DNA of 64,000 nucleotides from Advenella incenata (GCF_004217095.1 NZ_SHKO01000001.1:1178001-1242000), one strand, 5' to 3'; shown: positions 45,997 to 55,936, counted from the first letter of the stretch. Numbers and translations are program-made. Notes: a model not told the origin generated them from the letters alone.

Positions 45997-46661
45997 GCGT
46001 GTGTTCCCAGATCCTTGAAGCGGCCCGGTTCGATCAGCAGGGTACGGTTGGCGTGCCGGCGCAGCAGTTCCAGGTCATGTGAAGCAATAAGTGTGGTCAC
46101 GCCGACGCGATTGAAGTCACGAAAGACTTCCAGAATTTTCTGTGCGCTGGCCTGATCCAGGTTGGCCGTTGGTTCGTCGGCGATCAGAATGGCGGGCTTG
46201 TTGACGATGGCGCGGGCAATGGCCAGGCGCTGCTGTTCGCCGCCTGACAGCGCGATCGGATTGAGTTTCTCCTTGCCGGACAGTCCCACCTTTTCAATTG
46301 CCGCCCGCGCGCGCGCAGCCGCCTTGTCTGAATTGAGGCCCATGACCGCCAGCGGCAGCATGACGTTTTCGAAAGCAGTTCTGTCATACAGCAGGTGCAT
46401 GTTTTGCAGGATGACGCCAACGGCACGACGCAGATAGGGCCTTGCACGGTTGCCGATCTGGTCCATGCGCTGGCCCTTGACGATAATGGAACCGCGCGTT
46501 GGCGCTTCCAGCCCGCCGATCAGCTTGAGCAGCGTGGATTTGCCTGCCCCGGACGGGCCGGAGACGAATACGAATTCGCCCGGCGTAATGCTGAAATTGA
46601 TATCAGCCAGGATATTCGCGCCCTGTCCGTAAGATTTGAAGACATGCTGGAATTGAATCAT
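45993..46661 (-). CDS. ftsE: Cell division ATP-binding protein FtsE
   Basis: A 222-residue ABC ATPase. I start at the ATG at 46659-46661 (MIQFQHVFKSYGQG) because the family begins so; the longer frame to 46700 adds 13 unlike residues. Walker A GPSGAGKST lies near residues 36-44, signature LSGGEQQRLAIARAI near 138, Walker B ILIADEPTANLD near 160. It drives FtsX-dependent activation of septal wall hydrolases. Confidence 0.96.
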   Translation of the reverse strand: MIQFQHVFKSYGQGANILADINFSITPGEFVFVSGPSGAGKSTLLKLIGGLEAPTRGSIIVKGQRMDQIGNRARPYLRRAVGVILQNMHLLYDRTAFENVMLPLAVMGLNSDKAAARARAAIEKVGLSGKEKLNPIALSGGEQQRLAIARAIVNKPAILIADEPTANLDQASAQKILEVFRDFNRVGVTTLIASHDLELLRRHANRTLLIEPGRFKDLGTHA

Positions 46662-46873
46662 GTGGATCCGGTTACTTAAAATTCGGTTCTGTTCATGCAC
46701 ATTTTAGAGTAATTGCAGGCGCATTAGGGTATTTACGATTGTCAATGCGTGAATGGATACTCTAGGATACCGCAAGACAAAACCGTCAGACAAAAAATCG
46801 ACAGCAGCCGTTTCCCATCGAATACACGGCGGGTTTATAAACGGAGGGACGGTTACCTAACCAGGGGATGGAT

Positions 46874-47896
46874 ATGAAAATGATCAGGACAGCGGCATTG
46901 CTGGCTGCAGGCGCTTTTACGTTAATCGCGGCGCCAGCCCAGGCGGGCAAAACCTTCGATGCCGTCAAGGCCAAGGGCTTTGTTCAATGCGGTATCAGCA
47001 CCGGTATCCCGGGCTTTTCCATCATTGACAGCAAGGGTGAGGCATCGGGGCTGGATGTCGATTTGTGCAAGGCGATCGCCATCACCATGTTCAACGATGC
47101 CAGCAAAATAAAACTCACGCCCCTGAGTACCCAGCAGCGCTTTACGGCACTGCAATCGGGGGAGATAGACGTGCTCACCCGCAACACCACGCAAACGCTG
47201 ACCCGGGATACGACGCTGGGCCTGATGGGGGTTGGCGTCAATTTTTATGACAGCCAGGGTGTGATGGTGAAAAAAGACCTGGGCGTCAAAAGCGCCAAGG
47301 AACTGAACGGGGCGACCATCTGTGTTCAACCGGGCACCACCACCGAGCTGAACCTGACTGACTGGTTTCGCAGCAATAAGCTGGAGTTCAAGCCCGTTGT
47401 GATCGACAAGTTCGATGAAGTCATTCGCACCTTCGCCTCGGGGCGCTGCGATGCGCTGACGACTGACAAGTCCGGCCTGGCCTCGGTGCGAACCACGATG
47501 GAAAAACCCGACGAATACGAGATCCTGCCCGAGAATTTCTCCAAGGAGCCGCTGGGGCCGATGGTGCGGCAGGGCGATGAGCAGTGGTTCAATGTGATTC
47601 GCTGGACCCTCAACGCCATGATCGAAGCCGAAGAGTATGGCATTACGTCCAAGAATGTGGACGAAATGACCAAATCGCCCAATCCCAATATTCAGCGTAT
47701 TTTGGGCACCAGTCCCGGCATGGGAAAAAATCTGGGCGTCGATGAAAAATGGGCCTACAACATCATTAAAACGCTGGGCAATTATGGCGAGAACTTTGCC
47801 CGCAATGTGGGCGCCGACAGTGCGCTTAAACTGGAACGTGGCCTGAACAACACCTGGCACAATGGTGGCATTCTTTACGCCATGCCGGTTCGCTGA
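46874..47896 (+). CDS. aapJ: General amino acid ABC transporter binding protein (AapJ/BztA)
   Basis: A 340-residue periplasmic receptor. The ATG at 46874 is chosen over one at 46868 because AGGGG (46863-46867) is six bases before it. A signal peptide (ending near AAPAQAG) is followed by KTFDAVKAKGFVQCGISTGIPGFSIIDSKGEASGLDVDLCKAIA, diagnostic of the AapJ/BztA group, and GVGVNFYDSQGVMV. These proteins bind many L-amino acids, often glutamate, glutamine, aspartate and asparagine. First gene of aapJQMP. Confidence 0.95.
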   Translation: MKMIRTAALLAAGAFTLIAAPAQAGKTFDAVKAKGFVQCGISTGIPGFSIIDSKGEASGLDVDLCKAIAITMFNDASKIKLTPLSTQQRFTALQSGEIDVLTRNTTQTLTRDTTLGLMGVGVNFYDSQGVMVKKDLGVKSAKELNGATICVQPGTTTELNLTDWFRSNKLEFKPVVIDKFDEVIRTFASGRCDALTTDKSGLASVRTTMEKPDEYEILPENFSKEPLGPMVRQGDEQWFNVIRWTLNAMIEAEEYGITSKNVDEMTKSPNPNIQRILGTSPGMGKNLGVDEKWAYNIIKTLGNYGENFARNVGADSALKLERGLNNTWHNGGILYAMPVR

Positions 47897-47994
47897 ACGC
47901 CAAAAACAGGTACGATGTGGTTTCGACCTTTGATTCGCACCTGATCGCAGGGCCCGGAGCCGGCTGATGCCGGCCCCGACTGAGACTGTAACGC

Positions 47995-49167
47995 ATGAAG
48001 AAAAACAAATCCAAAGGCCTGGCCTTTTCCTGGAGTGATCCAACGTTTCGCTCGATCGTCTATCAGATAATCGTGCTCGGGCTGGTGGCCGCCGGTGTCT
48101 GGTATCTGGTTTCCAATACCATGCATAATCTGCAGGTGCGCAATATCCGCAGCGGCTTCGATTTTCTGGGGCGCGAGGCCGGGTTTGCCATAGGCGAGTC
48201 GCTGATTGATTATTCGCCGACCGATACGTATTGGCGCGCCATTCTGGTGGGCCTGCTCAATACCCTTTATGTCTCCCTTGCCGGCATCGTGCTGGCCACG
48301 CTCCTGGGCGTGGTGATCGGCGTTGCCCGGTTGTCAAAAAACTGGCTGATCGCAAAGCTGGCTGCTGTCTATGTTGAGGTGCTGCGCAATATTCCGTTGT
48401 TGATTCAGCTTTTTTTCTGGTACGCGCTGATTGTGGAAACGTTGCCCGGTCCGCGCCAGGCCATGCATCCGGTGCCGGGTGTATTTCTGTCGAACCGGGG
48501 CCTGCGGTTTCCCGCAGCGCAAGGCGAGAGCCTGGTATGGATTGTGGCCGGCGCCGTGGTGGCGCTGCTGCTGACGCTGGCGGCGGGCCGGTATTTGCGC
48601 CGCAGACAAATCCAAACCGGCACACAAACGGCGCTGTGGCCGATAGGCCTTGCGCTTTTTATCCTGCTGCCAGTGGCCGGCTTTTTTTTCGGTGGCGGAC
48701 AACTGGCCTTCAGCATTCCTGAGCTCAAGGGGTTCAACTTTGCCGGAGGCGCCAGTATCTCCCCGGAACTAACGGCGCTGCTAAGCGGCCTGGTTATCTA
48801 CACCTCGGCCTTTGTTGCGGAAATTGTGCGTTCCGGGATTCAGGCCGTGCCCGGCGGGCAGTGGGAAGCAGCCGGCTCCGTGGGTCTGAGCCGTCGTCGC
48901 GCACTGCGGCTGGTGGTGTTGCCACAGGCGTTGCGGATCATGATTCCACCGCTGACCAGCACCTATCTGAACCTGATGAAAAACAGTTCTCTGGCCGTGG
49001 CGATCGGTTACCCGGATATTGTGTCAATCATTAACACAACACTGAACCAGACGGGACAGGCCATAGAGGGCATTCTCATTGTCATGGCGGCGTATCTGAC
49101 CGTCAGCCTGTCCATTTCCCTGTTCATGAATTGGTATAACCGGCGCATTGCGCTGGTGGAGCGATAG
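47995..49167 (+). CDS. aapQ: General amino acid ABC transporter permease (AapQ/BztB)
   Basis: A 390-residue permease, much longer than HisQ-type proteins, as is usual in this group because of an inserted periplasmic region (about residues 150-255) with additional hydrophobic stretches. FRSIVYQIIVLGLVAAGVWYL opens the membrane part; the EAA loop is GIQAVPGGQWEAAGSVGLSRRRALRLVVLPQALR near 282-314. A GCCGGC hairpin at 47959-47974 precedes the gene and may lower its expression relative to the receptor. Two bases separate it from aapM. Confidence 0.94.
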   Translation: MKKNKSKGLAFSWSDPTFRSIVYQIIVLGLVAAGVWYLVSNTMHNLQVRNIRSGFDFLGREAGFAIGESLIDYSPTDTYWRAILVGLLNTLYVSLAGIVLATLLGVVIGVARLSKNWLIAKLAAVYVEVLRNIPLLIQLFFWYALIVETLPGPRQAMHPVPGVFLSNRGLRFPAAQGESLVWIVAGAVVALLLTLAAGRYLRRRQIQTGTQTALWPIGLALFILLPVAGFFFGGGQLAFSIPELKGFNFAGGASISPELTALLSGLVIYTSAFVAEIVRSGIQAVPGGQWEAAGSVGLSRRRALRLVVLPQALRIMIPPLTSTYLNLMKNSSLAVAIGYPDIVSIINTTLNQTGQAIEGILIVMAAYLTVSLSISLFMNWYNRRIALVER

Positions 49168-49169
49168 CC

Positions 49170-50279
49170 ATGAGTATCACGAACCGGGAGCCGGATGTGG
49201 CAGCGGCATTGCCGCCGCCCAAGAGCAAAAGCGGCATGATCGGCTGGTTGCGGGAGCGCCTGTTTTCCTCACCGCTCAATATCCTGATTACCATACTCAT
49301 CGCGTGGCTGCTGCTGATGGGGCTGCCACCTCTTGTGGAATGGGCCCTGCTCAAAGCCAATTTCACCGCCAGCAACGCCCAGGAATGTCGCGCCGGGCCT
49401 GGCGGCGCGTGCTGGGCCTTTATTCGGGAAAAATATCGGCTTATCCTGTTCGGCACCTATCCTTACGATGAGCAGTGGCGCCCCGTGCTGGCCACGCTGG
49501 TGCTGCTGGCGGTCATTGTCTGCAGCGCGATGCGTCGCTTCTGGAATATGCGGCTGTTTGCCATCTGGGCGGCCGGATTGACGGTGGTTGCCTGCCTGAT
49601 GTGGGGCGGCCTTGCGGGCCTCACTTATGTAGAAAATACCCGCTGGGGCGGCCTGCCGCTCACGCTGATCCTGTCGACCTTCGGCATTGCGTTTGCCTTT
49701 CCCATTGGCGTGGTGCTGGCGCTGGGTCGTCGCTCGGATATGCCGGTCATCAAGGCGTTGTGCGTCGTGTATATTGAAATTATCCGCGGCGTGCCGCTGA
49801 TCAGTCTGCTGTTTATGTCGTCTGTCATGTTGCCGCTGTTTCTGCCCGAAGGGATGTCTTTTGACAAGCTGTTGCGTGCGCAGATCGCTATTATCATGTT
49901 TGCCTCTGCCTATGTGGCAGAGACCGTCCGCGGCGGATTGCAGGCAATCCCCCGGGGGCAGATTGAAGGCGCCCAGTCTATCGGATTGAACTATTGGCAG
50001 ACCATGCGCAAAATTGTGTTGCCACAGGCGCTTCGGATCGTGATTCCGCCATTGGTGAGCATTTTTATCGCCCTGTTCAAGGATACGTCGCTGGTGGTCG
50101 TTATCGGTATTTACGATCTGACGCTGTCGGCCAAGGCTTCCCTGTCGGACCCTATTTGGCGGGGGTTCAGTATTGAAGCCTACTTATTCATTTCCCTGAT
50201 TTATTTCCTGTTTTGCTTTGCCATGTCCCGCTATTCAAAACGGCTTGAAACACAGCTGGATACGGGATATTCGCGTTAG
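49170..50279 (+). CDS. aapM: General amino acid ABC transporter permease (AapM/BztC)
   Basis: A 369-residue permease partner of AapQ. It has a cytoplasmic N-terminus of about 30 residues, then several membrane segments, the [27 protein letters not shown] stretch near 203 and the EAA loop [34 protein letters not shown] near 256-289. The long periplasmic insertion near 55-100 with two cysteines is family-typical. It lies directly after aapQ. Confidence 0.94.
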   Translation: MSITNREPDVAAALPPPKSKSGMIGWLRERLFSSPLNILITILIAWLLLMGLPPLVEWALLKANFTASNAQECRAGPGGACWAFIREKYRLILFGTYPYDEQWRPVLATLVLLAVIVCSAMRRFWNMRLFAIWAAGLTVVACLMWGGLAGLTYVENTRWGGLPLTLILSTFGIAFAFPIGVVLALGRRSDMPVIKALCVVYIEIIRGVPLISLLFMSSVMLPLFLPEGMSFDKLLRAQIAIIMFASAYVAETVRGGLQAIPRGQIEGAQSIGLNYWQTMRKIVLPQALRIVIPPLVSIFIALFKDTSLVVVIGIYDLTLSAKASLSDPIWRGFSIEAYLFISLIYFLFCFAMSRYSKRLETQLDTGYSR

Positions 50280-50302
50280 CCGCCAGACCCTGGAGTTTAT
50301 CT

Positions 50303-51043
50303 GTGTCAGAAACTATCATCCTTATGGAAAACGTCAACAAGTGGTATGGCCAGTTCCATGTCCTGCGCGACATCAATCTGGACGTCGCCGCAGGCGAGCG
50401 CATCGTGATCTGTGGTCCGTCGGGCTCCGGAAAATCCACGCTGATCCGCTGCCTCAACGCGCTGGAATCCCATCAGGAAGGCAAGATTATTGTTGACGGC
50501 ACAGAGCTGACCGACAATCTGAAAAAAATCGAACAGGTGCGCAAAAACGTGGGCATGGTGTTTCAACACTTTAATCTGTTCCCGCATCTCACTGTGCTCG
50601 AAAACCTGACGCTAGGACCCATTTGGGTGCTCAAGCAGTCTCAGCAACAGGCCCGGGACAGCGCCATGCAGTACCTTGAGCGCGTGCGCATTCCGGATCA
50701 GGCCAGCAAGTTTCCCGGCCAGCTCTCCGGAGGGCAGCAGCAGCGGGTTGCCATCGCCCGTTCGCTGTGCATGAACCCCAAGGTGCTGCTGTTTGATGAG
50801 CCGACCTCTGCGCTGGACCCGGAAATGGTCAAGGAGGTGCTGGACGTCATGGTCAATCTTGCCGAGGAGTCGGGTGTGACCATGCTGTGCGTCACGCATG
50901 AGATGGGTTTTGCGCGCAAGGTGGCCGATCGCGTGGTGTTCATGGACCAGGGCAGTATTGTGGAGCAGAACACGCCGGATGCGTTTTTTGATCATCCCCA
51001 GCACGAACGCACCCGTCATTTCCTGGAACAGATTCTGCACTAA
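50303..51043 (+). CDS. aapP: General amino acid ABC transporter ATP-binding protein (AapP/BztD)
   Basis: A 246-residue ATPase, started at GTG 50303. Walker [10 protein letters not shown] near residues 38-46, [17 protein letters not shown] near 11, signature [15 protein letters not shown] near 140, Walker [15 protein letters not shown] near 160 and the switch His in [16 protein letters not shown] near 195. It ends the aapJQMP operon and energises AapQM. Confidence 0.95.
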   Translation: MSETIILMENVNKWYGQFHVLRDINLDVAAGERIVICGPSGSGKSTLIRCLNALESHQEGKIIVDGTELTDNLKKIEQVRKNVGMVFQHFNLFPHLTVLENLTLGPIWVLKQSQQQARDSAMQYLERVRIPDQASKFPGQLSGGQQQRVAIARSLCMNPKVLLFDEPTSALDPEMVKEVLDVMVNLAEESGVTMLCVTHEMGFARKVADRVVFMDQGSIVEQNTPDAFFDHPQHERTRHFLEQILH

Positions 51044-51134
51044 TGCCCAGGCCGGGATGCCTGTCTGGATTCCGGTGTAAAATGGCGGCACCACGCAGCC
51101 GTTTACGGCTATTTACACCAACGGTTACAAAATC

Positions 51135-51326
51135 ATGGCAGAAAATTTCGAATCCGATATCACCAAGTTCATCAAACGATACAAGGACGAACACCCTGGT
51201 ACCGAAGAGCGGCAGCGGCAGGGTCGCGGGCTCCTGTGGGATAAAACACTGGATGCCGACCTGCTTGATGGGTTCAAAAAGGCCAAAGTGCCCCAGAAGC
51301 CCTACGTCTATTCGAACAATAGCTGA
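51135..51326 (+). CDS. DUF3460 family small protein
   Basis: A 63-residue, highly charged protein (FESDITKFIKRYKDEHP start, VPQKPYVYS end) of the DUF3460 family, found in betaproteobacteria and of unknown function. No signal peptide or membrane segment. It lies eight bases before scpA, and a candidate -10 TAAAAT and small AGCCG/CGGCT hairpin occur upstream. The position before scpA-panC is typical for the order. Confidence 0.85.
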   Translation: MAENFESDITKFIKRYKDEHPGTEERQRQGRGLLWDKTLDADLLDGFKKAKVPQKPYVYSNNS

Positions 51327-51334
51327 ACACCCGC

Positions 51335-52207
51335 ATGACGGTGCCTGCCGATCAGCTCAACGCGCTGGTCTCTCCTGAAGTGGATTCCACACCCGACACC
51401 ATCGATTCGGTCGCGCTGGCTCGTCTGTACGGCGAGCCGCTCTTTAATATTCCGCAGGACCTGTACATCCCGCCAGACGCGTTGGAGGTCTTTCTGGAGG
51501 CCTTCGAGGGCCCGCTGGATCTGTTGCTGTATCTGATTCGCAAGCAGAACTTCAATGTGCTGGATATTCCCATGTCGGAAGTGACCCGGCAATATCTGAA
51601 CTATGTGGATCAGATCCGCCAGCATAATCTGGAGCTGGCCGGTGAATATCTGCTCATGGCGGCTTTACTGATCGAGATCAAGTCGCGCATGCTGCTGCCG
51701 GTCAAGAAATCAGATACCGGCGAAGAGGTTGAAGATCCTCGCGCTGAGCTGGTGCGTCGTCTGCTGGAGTACGAGCAGATGAAGCTGGCAGCCGCCAAGC
51801 TCAATGAGTTACCACAGCTGGGCCGCGACTTCGAGCGCGCCCGCGCCTATATGGATCTGAGCACCGAGAGAGCGCTGCCCGAAGTCAATGCCGAAGATCT
51901 GCGGCTGGCCTGGCTGGATATCATGAAGCGGGCCAAACTGAACGCGCATCATCACATTACGCGTGAGCAGCTGTCGGTGCGGGATCACATGACGCATATT
52001 CTGCGGCGCCTGTCTGACGTGCGATTCATGGAGTTTCGGGACCTGTTCATTGAGCGGGTGGAGGGAGGCGATCCGGCGGCAGTCGTGGTCGTTCATTTCC
52101 TGGCTATGCTGGAGCTGGCCCGCGAAACACTCCTGGAAATCACGCAGGCAGAACCCTACGCCCCCATTTATATTCGCCTCTCATACAGCAGCCAGGCCGT
52201 GGCCTGA
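51335..52207 (+). CDS. scpA: Segregation and condensation protein A
   Basis: A 290-residue kleisin that bridges SMC arms in chromosome organisation. FEGPLDLLLYLIRKQNFNVLDIPMSEVTRQYLNYV (from about residue 54) is the N-terminal Smc-binding region, AGEYLLMAALLIEIKSRMLLP near 102 is also characteristic, and the C-terminal winged helix ends at the stop. scpB is not adjacent. Residues 1-45 are an extra N-terminal stretch seen in betaproteobacterial forms. Confidence 0.94.
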   Translation: MTVPADQLNALVSPEVDSTPDTIDSVALARLYGEPLFNIPQDLYIPPDALEVFLEAFEGPLDLLLYLIRKQNFNVLDIPMSEVTRQYLNYVDQIRQHNLELAGEYLLMAALLIEIKSRMLLPVKKSDTGEEVEDPRAELVRRLLEYEQMKLAAAKLNELPQLGRDFERARAYMDLSTERALPEVNAEDLRLAWLDIMKRAKLNAHHHITREQLSVRDHMTHILRRLSDVRFMEFRDLFIERVEGGDPAAVVVVHFLAMLELARETLLEITQAEPYAPIYIRLSYSSQAVA

Positions 52208-53080
<873 letters not shown>

Positions 53081-53098
53081 ACTGTCAGCGCTGACAGT
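53081..53098. promoter_or_regulatory. Perfect 18-bp palindrome, lux-box-like (CTG-N10-CAG)
   Basis: ACTGTCAGCGCTGACAGT starts directly after the panC stop. It contains CTG-N10-CAG, the core spacing of LuxR-type operators, and sits next to the -35 region of a good promoter for a LuxR-family gene, centred near -43 of the predicted start. It has no U-run, so it is not a typical terminator. Confidence 0.55.
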
Positions 53099-53126
53099 TC
53101 TTGGCCGCTGGCATAATCACTATAAT
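53098..53126 (+). promoter_or_regulatory. Promoter of the LuxR-type gene
   Basis: TTCTTG (53098-53103), a 17-base spacer and a consensus TATAAT (53121-53126) lie 36 bases before the start of the LuxR-family gene. The consensus -10 makes this one of the best promoters in the window. Confidence 0.6.
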
Positions 53127-53161
53127 TTGTCCCTTCTTCACAAGCAATACGAGGAATCAAG

Positions 53162-53419
53162 ATGGGAACAGGGGAAAATATGCCAGGGCTGGATGTACTC
53201 ATACAGTGCCTGACGCCGCGTGAAAAAGAGGTTTTCTTTTTTGTCACACGCGGCTTGCCAAATAAGGTCGCGGCCGCCGAGCTCGGCGTGTCGCAACGGA
53301 CCATAGAAGCGCACCGGGCCCGCATTTTTCGCAAAATGAATGTACGCAACGCCACAGAGCTTGCGCGGCAGGTGTTTACCCGCCTGAACCCACATATTTC
53401 CGACAATCATCAGGTTTGA
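53162..53419 (+). CDS. Small LuxR-family DNA-binding protein
   Basis: An 85-residue protein consisting almost only of a LuxR/FixJ-type helix-turn-helix (LTPREKEVFFFVTRGLPNKVAAAELGVSQRTIEAHRARIFRKM, from residue 17). Key residues TPRE, the turn and TVEAHR-like helix (TIEAHR) are intact. There is no receiver or autoinducer domain, so it belongs to the stand-alone LuxR-type regulators. GAGGA lies five bases before the ATG. It is expressed from its own promoter with a palindrome beside it. Target genes and signal are unknown. Confidence 0.88.
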   Translation: MGTGENMPGLDVLIQCLTPREKEVFFFVTRGLPNKVAAAELGVSQRTIEAHRARIFRKMNVRNATELARQVFTRLNPHISDNHQV

Positions 53420-53477
53420 GCCCGCCAGGGGTGCCGAACAAGGTACAGGCGGCATCTGGCGTTGATGTTGTCATCTT

Positions 53478-53512
53478 ATGTGGTCAATGATGTGGTCAAT
53501 GACGTGGTTGTT
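53478..53512. repeat. Short tandem repeat, 12-bp unit
   Basis: Two exact copies of ATGTGGTCAATG (53478-53489 and 53490-53501) are followed by a degenerate third copy (ACGTGGTTGTTA region) that reaches the stop codon of the NlpE-like gene. It is too short to code and may have arisen by replication slippage. Confidence 0.7.
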
Positions 53513-54158
53513 ATTGCGCCGGGCAGAAAAACGAAGTGTCGTTCTGCAATGCGCGGGTCGATTCCGTATCGGCCTGTATGTTGAGCGTATAGCGTCTGGT
53601 CACTGCCTTGCCGCCTAGCGTCTGTACATTGAGCACGGCGGGGTTTTGCATGCGTAATGACGCCACACTGGCGCCGCTGCCATTGGCGCTGGCCGGTAAC
53701 AGATGAATCAGCGGTTGCGCACCCGGTTCCGGTCTCCAGCAGCCGACGTCTGTCCGCGGCGCACCCGATGATGGGACCAGCGGCTGCGATATCCGGCGCC
53801 AGCGTCCGTCGGGCAGCAGGGTCAGGGTGACGCGCTGTACCGTACACGCTGCCGTTTCGCAGGGGATGGAGCCCAGATAGGTTCTGCCTTCCGGAATCAG
53901 ACCCCGGGTCGTGGACTGCCGTTGACGTTCGGCACGAAGCTCGGCCTGGGTAGGCTCTGAGGTGCCAAAGGGAATCTGGATCTGTCCGCCGCGATTATAG
54001 ACAGGCGCTGGCCTTGTCTCACGCTCTGTTGCTGCAGTATCGCTTGCCGTTGTCTGTGGCACTGCAGCCTGTTGCGAAGGACTGCTGCAGCCGGCCAGCA
54101 TGATCAGAAGGGAAGCCGACAGCAGCGCCGGCGCAAAACGGAATGGAACGGAAGACAT
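53511..54158 (-). CDS. NlpE-N-like lipoprotein
   Basis: A 215-residue lipoprotein. I start at the ATG at 54156-54158 (MSSVPFRF), which gives a normal signal peptide ending in the lipobox LAGC near residue 24; the upstream frame adds unrelated residues. A Gln/Thr/Glu-rich linker is followed by YLGSIPCETAACTVQRVTLTLLPDGRW (about residues 93-119), like the first domain of NlpE, but with C-x4-C in place of CxxC. GCWRPEPGAQPLIHLLP matches the following NlpE strands. It may be an envelope-stress or adhesion sensor in the outer membrane. Function is inferred from weak similarity. Confidence 0.7.
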   Translation of the reverse strand: MSSVPFRFAPALLSASLLIMLAGCSSPSQQAAVPQTTASDTAATERETRPAPVYNRGGQIQIPFGTSEPTQAELRAERQRQSTTRGLIPEGRTYLGSIPCETAACTVQRVTLTLLPDGRWRRISQPLVPSSGAPRTDVGCWRPEPGAQPLIHLLPASANGSGASVASLRMQNPAVLNVQTLGGKAVTRRYTLNIQADTESTRALQNDTSFFCPAQ

Positions 54159-54301
54159 GACAGTTTTTTTCCTATTAAACAGGACCGGGGTCCCGGTTCG
54201 AGGTAAAGCTAAGGCGACGCCACAGGCCTGGGCAGGCACCGAACTAGCGGCATATTACCACGGCACTATCCATATCTGGCCAGGCCATCGGCTCGGATCG
54301 A

Positions 54302-54321
54302 CCCATCGGGTTTCCGATGGG
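54302..54321. repeat. Perfect 8-bp hairpin
   Basis: CCCATCGG and CCGATGGG flank a GTTT loop in the gap between the divergent NlpE-like and peptidase genes. No U-run follows in either direction. It could be an operator or mRNA hairpin. Confidence 0.3.
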
Positions 54322-54452
54322 GCTGACCACATCGTGAATGATGGGGTCCTGCCTGGACCTATCGCCAGGGGGCGCATGCGCTGCGATGATCCCCGCGTCT
54401 GGCCGCGCGCCGCCGGCGGCGTGATTCAATAAGCGTTGCCAGGCGCGGCGGT

Positions 54453-55220
54453 ATGGCAACATTTTTGTTCAGCGTTCTGGTGGCGTTCAGCCTTTGGCCT
54501 GCATATGCACTGCTGTGCGCCGGTTTGCGCTGGCGCTACGGGCACGATGCCGTGGCTGACTGTATTGTGGCAGACAGCAGGGACTTTGCGTACATGCGCC
54601 TGCTTGTGGCCGGCATTGCAGTGCCGGTCTTTGTGCATCTGCTCACCCGTGGCCAGGCGCAGCACTGGCTGGTGTTCTTCTATCTAATGGCGTTGCTGAC
54701 CCTGGCCGACATGCAGATGCGCTTGTTGCCCGATTACCTTCTGGTTTTGCTGCTGGCCGATGGCATAATCGCGCTGGTTGCCGGCCTGCCGCAAATGCCA
54801 GCGCTGCGTTTTGCGCTGCCGGTTTTTTTGGGCGCTGTGATGGTTGTCCTGCTTTGCATGGTCGTTCAAGCCGGTGGCGGTAGGCCTGGGCTGGCTGCGG
54901 GCGACGTCAAGCTGATTGCCGTGCTGGCCCTCTGGTTTCCTTACAATCAATTACTGGTCGTGTTATTGGTGGCCTGTTTTTCAGGACTGGTGTACATTCT
55001 GGTAATACGATGTATTACCGGCGTGCTCCCGCGGACAATTGCTTTTGGCCCTTGTCTGGCGTTGGGTGCGCTTGCTGCGCATGTATCCTGCGACTGCCCG
55101 CAGGCAGAGAACGGCAGCACATATTGCATGATCAGGCCAGGCGCTGCGCGCCCGGCCTTGTTTTTCACGGGAGTTGGCGTTGTACAGGATAGGTCTGACA
55201 GGGGGGATCGGCTCGGGTAA
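54453..55220 (+). CDS. Prepilin peptidase A24-domain protein (reduced PilD-like)
   Basis: A 255-residue membrane protein with about six hydrophobic segments. The two aspartates of prepilin peptidases are present: LTLADMQMRLLPD (about residues 82-94) and LAAGDVKLIAVLAL near 150, the latter replacing the usual GxGD by AAGD. The N-terminal cytoplasmic domain with its zinc cysteines and methylation function is missing. The last 40 or so residues are hydrophilic and overlap coaE by 41 bases. In relatives pilB-pilC-pilD precede coaE, but pilB and pilC are absent here. It may be a remnant or a peptidase for another system. Confidence 0.72.
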   Translation: MATFLFSVLVAFSLWPAYALLCAGLRWRYGHDAVADCIVADSRDFAYMRLLVAGIAVPVFVHLLTRGQAQHWLVFFYLMALLTLADMQMRLLPDYLLVLLLADGIIALVAGLPQMPALRFALPVFLGAVMVVLLCMVVQAGGGRPGLAAGDVKLIAVLALWFPYNQLLVVLLVACFSGLVYILVIRCITGVLPRTIAFGPCLALGALAAHVSCDCPQAENGSTYCMIRPGAARPALFFTGVGVVQDRSDRGDRLG

Positions 55221-55800
55221 ATCCACCGTGGCACAGTTGCTTGTGGCCTGGGGCGCCAGCGTGATTGATGCCGATGCGCTGGCGCGGTCCTTGACCCAAC
55301 CGGGGGGGCAGGCCATGCCCGCCATTGCCCGGGCATTTGGGAGCAGGGCAGTGCAAGCGGACGGCGCCATGGATCGCGGCTATATGCGCCAGCAGGTTTT
55401 CCAGGATGCAGCCAAGCGCCACCAGCTCGAGCAGATATTGCATCCGCTTATCGGTCAGGCCATGCAGGGGGCTGCCGCGGCGGCCACCGGGCTTTATCTG
55501 GTCTATGATATTCCGCTGCTGGTTGAGTCGCTGGCCAGATATCGCCCGATAATGAACCGGATCTGTGTGGTAGACTGTGAAGAAACAGAACAGATCGCGC
55601 GCGTGCAGGCACGCAGCGGTCTTTCGGTACAGGCCGTCAGACAAATCATGAGCACCCAGGCGTCACGCCAGCAACGGCTGGCCGCCGCCGATGATGTGAT
55701 TTTCAACGGTATCGGTATTACACTTGCCATGCTCGAAGAGCGGGTGCGGCAGGTGCACGAGAACTGGCTGCAGTTGATCGGGCAACAGAAGGAACAATAG
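55180..55800 (+). CDS. coaE: Dephospho-CoA kinase
   Basis: A 206-residue kinase for the last step of coenzyme A synthesis. The P-loop GLTGGIGSGKST is at about residues 5-16, and VYDIPLLVES near 106 and the DADALAR near 33 are family motifs. I prefer the TTG at 55180 because GGGAG lies six bases before it; a TTG two codons earlier would touch that site. It overlaps the peptidase gene by 41 bases and precedes zapD. Confidence 0.94.
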   Translation: MYRIGLTGGIGSGKSTVAQLLVAWGASVIDADALARSLTQPGGQAMPAIARAFGSRAVQADGAMDRGYMRQQVFQDAAKRHQLEQILHPLIGQAMQGAAAAATGLYLVYDIPLLVESLARYRPIMNRICVVDCEETEQIARVQARSGLSVQAVRQIMSTQASRQQRLAAADDVIFNGIGITLAMLEERVRQVHENWLQLIGQQKEQ

Positions 55801-55936
55801 CAGGACGGCAACGCGGGTGTCTATCGTCGCAGCCTGGCTGCGCCAGGGGCGCTTACCGCCTCCTAATCCACCGCAGCAGTGAGCAGGCATGCAGCACCTG
55901 CTTAATGTGATATCAAAAAACAAAAGGGTCAGTCAA

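Noticed and set aside
54100-54432. 110-codon plus-strand frame upstream of the prepilin peptidase gene
   Set aside because: It starts antisense inside the NlpE-like gene, has no ribosome site and shows no family likeness.
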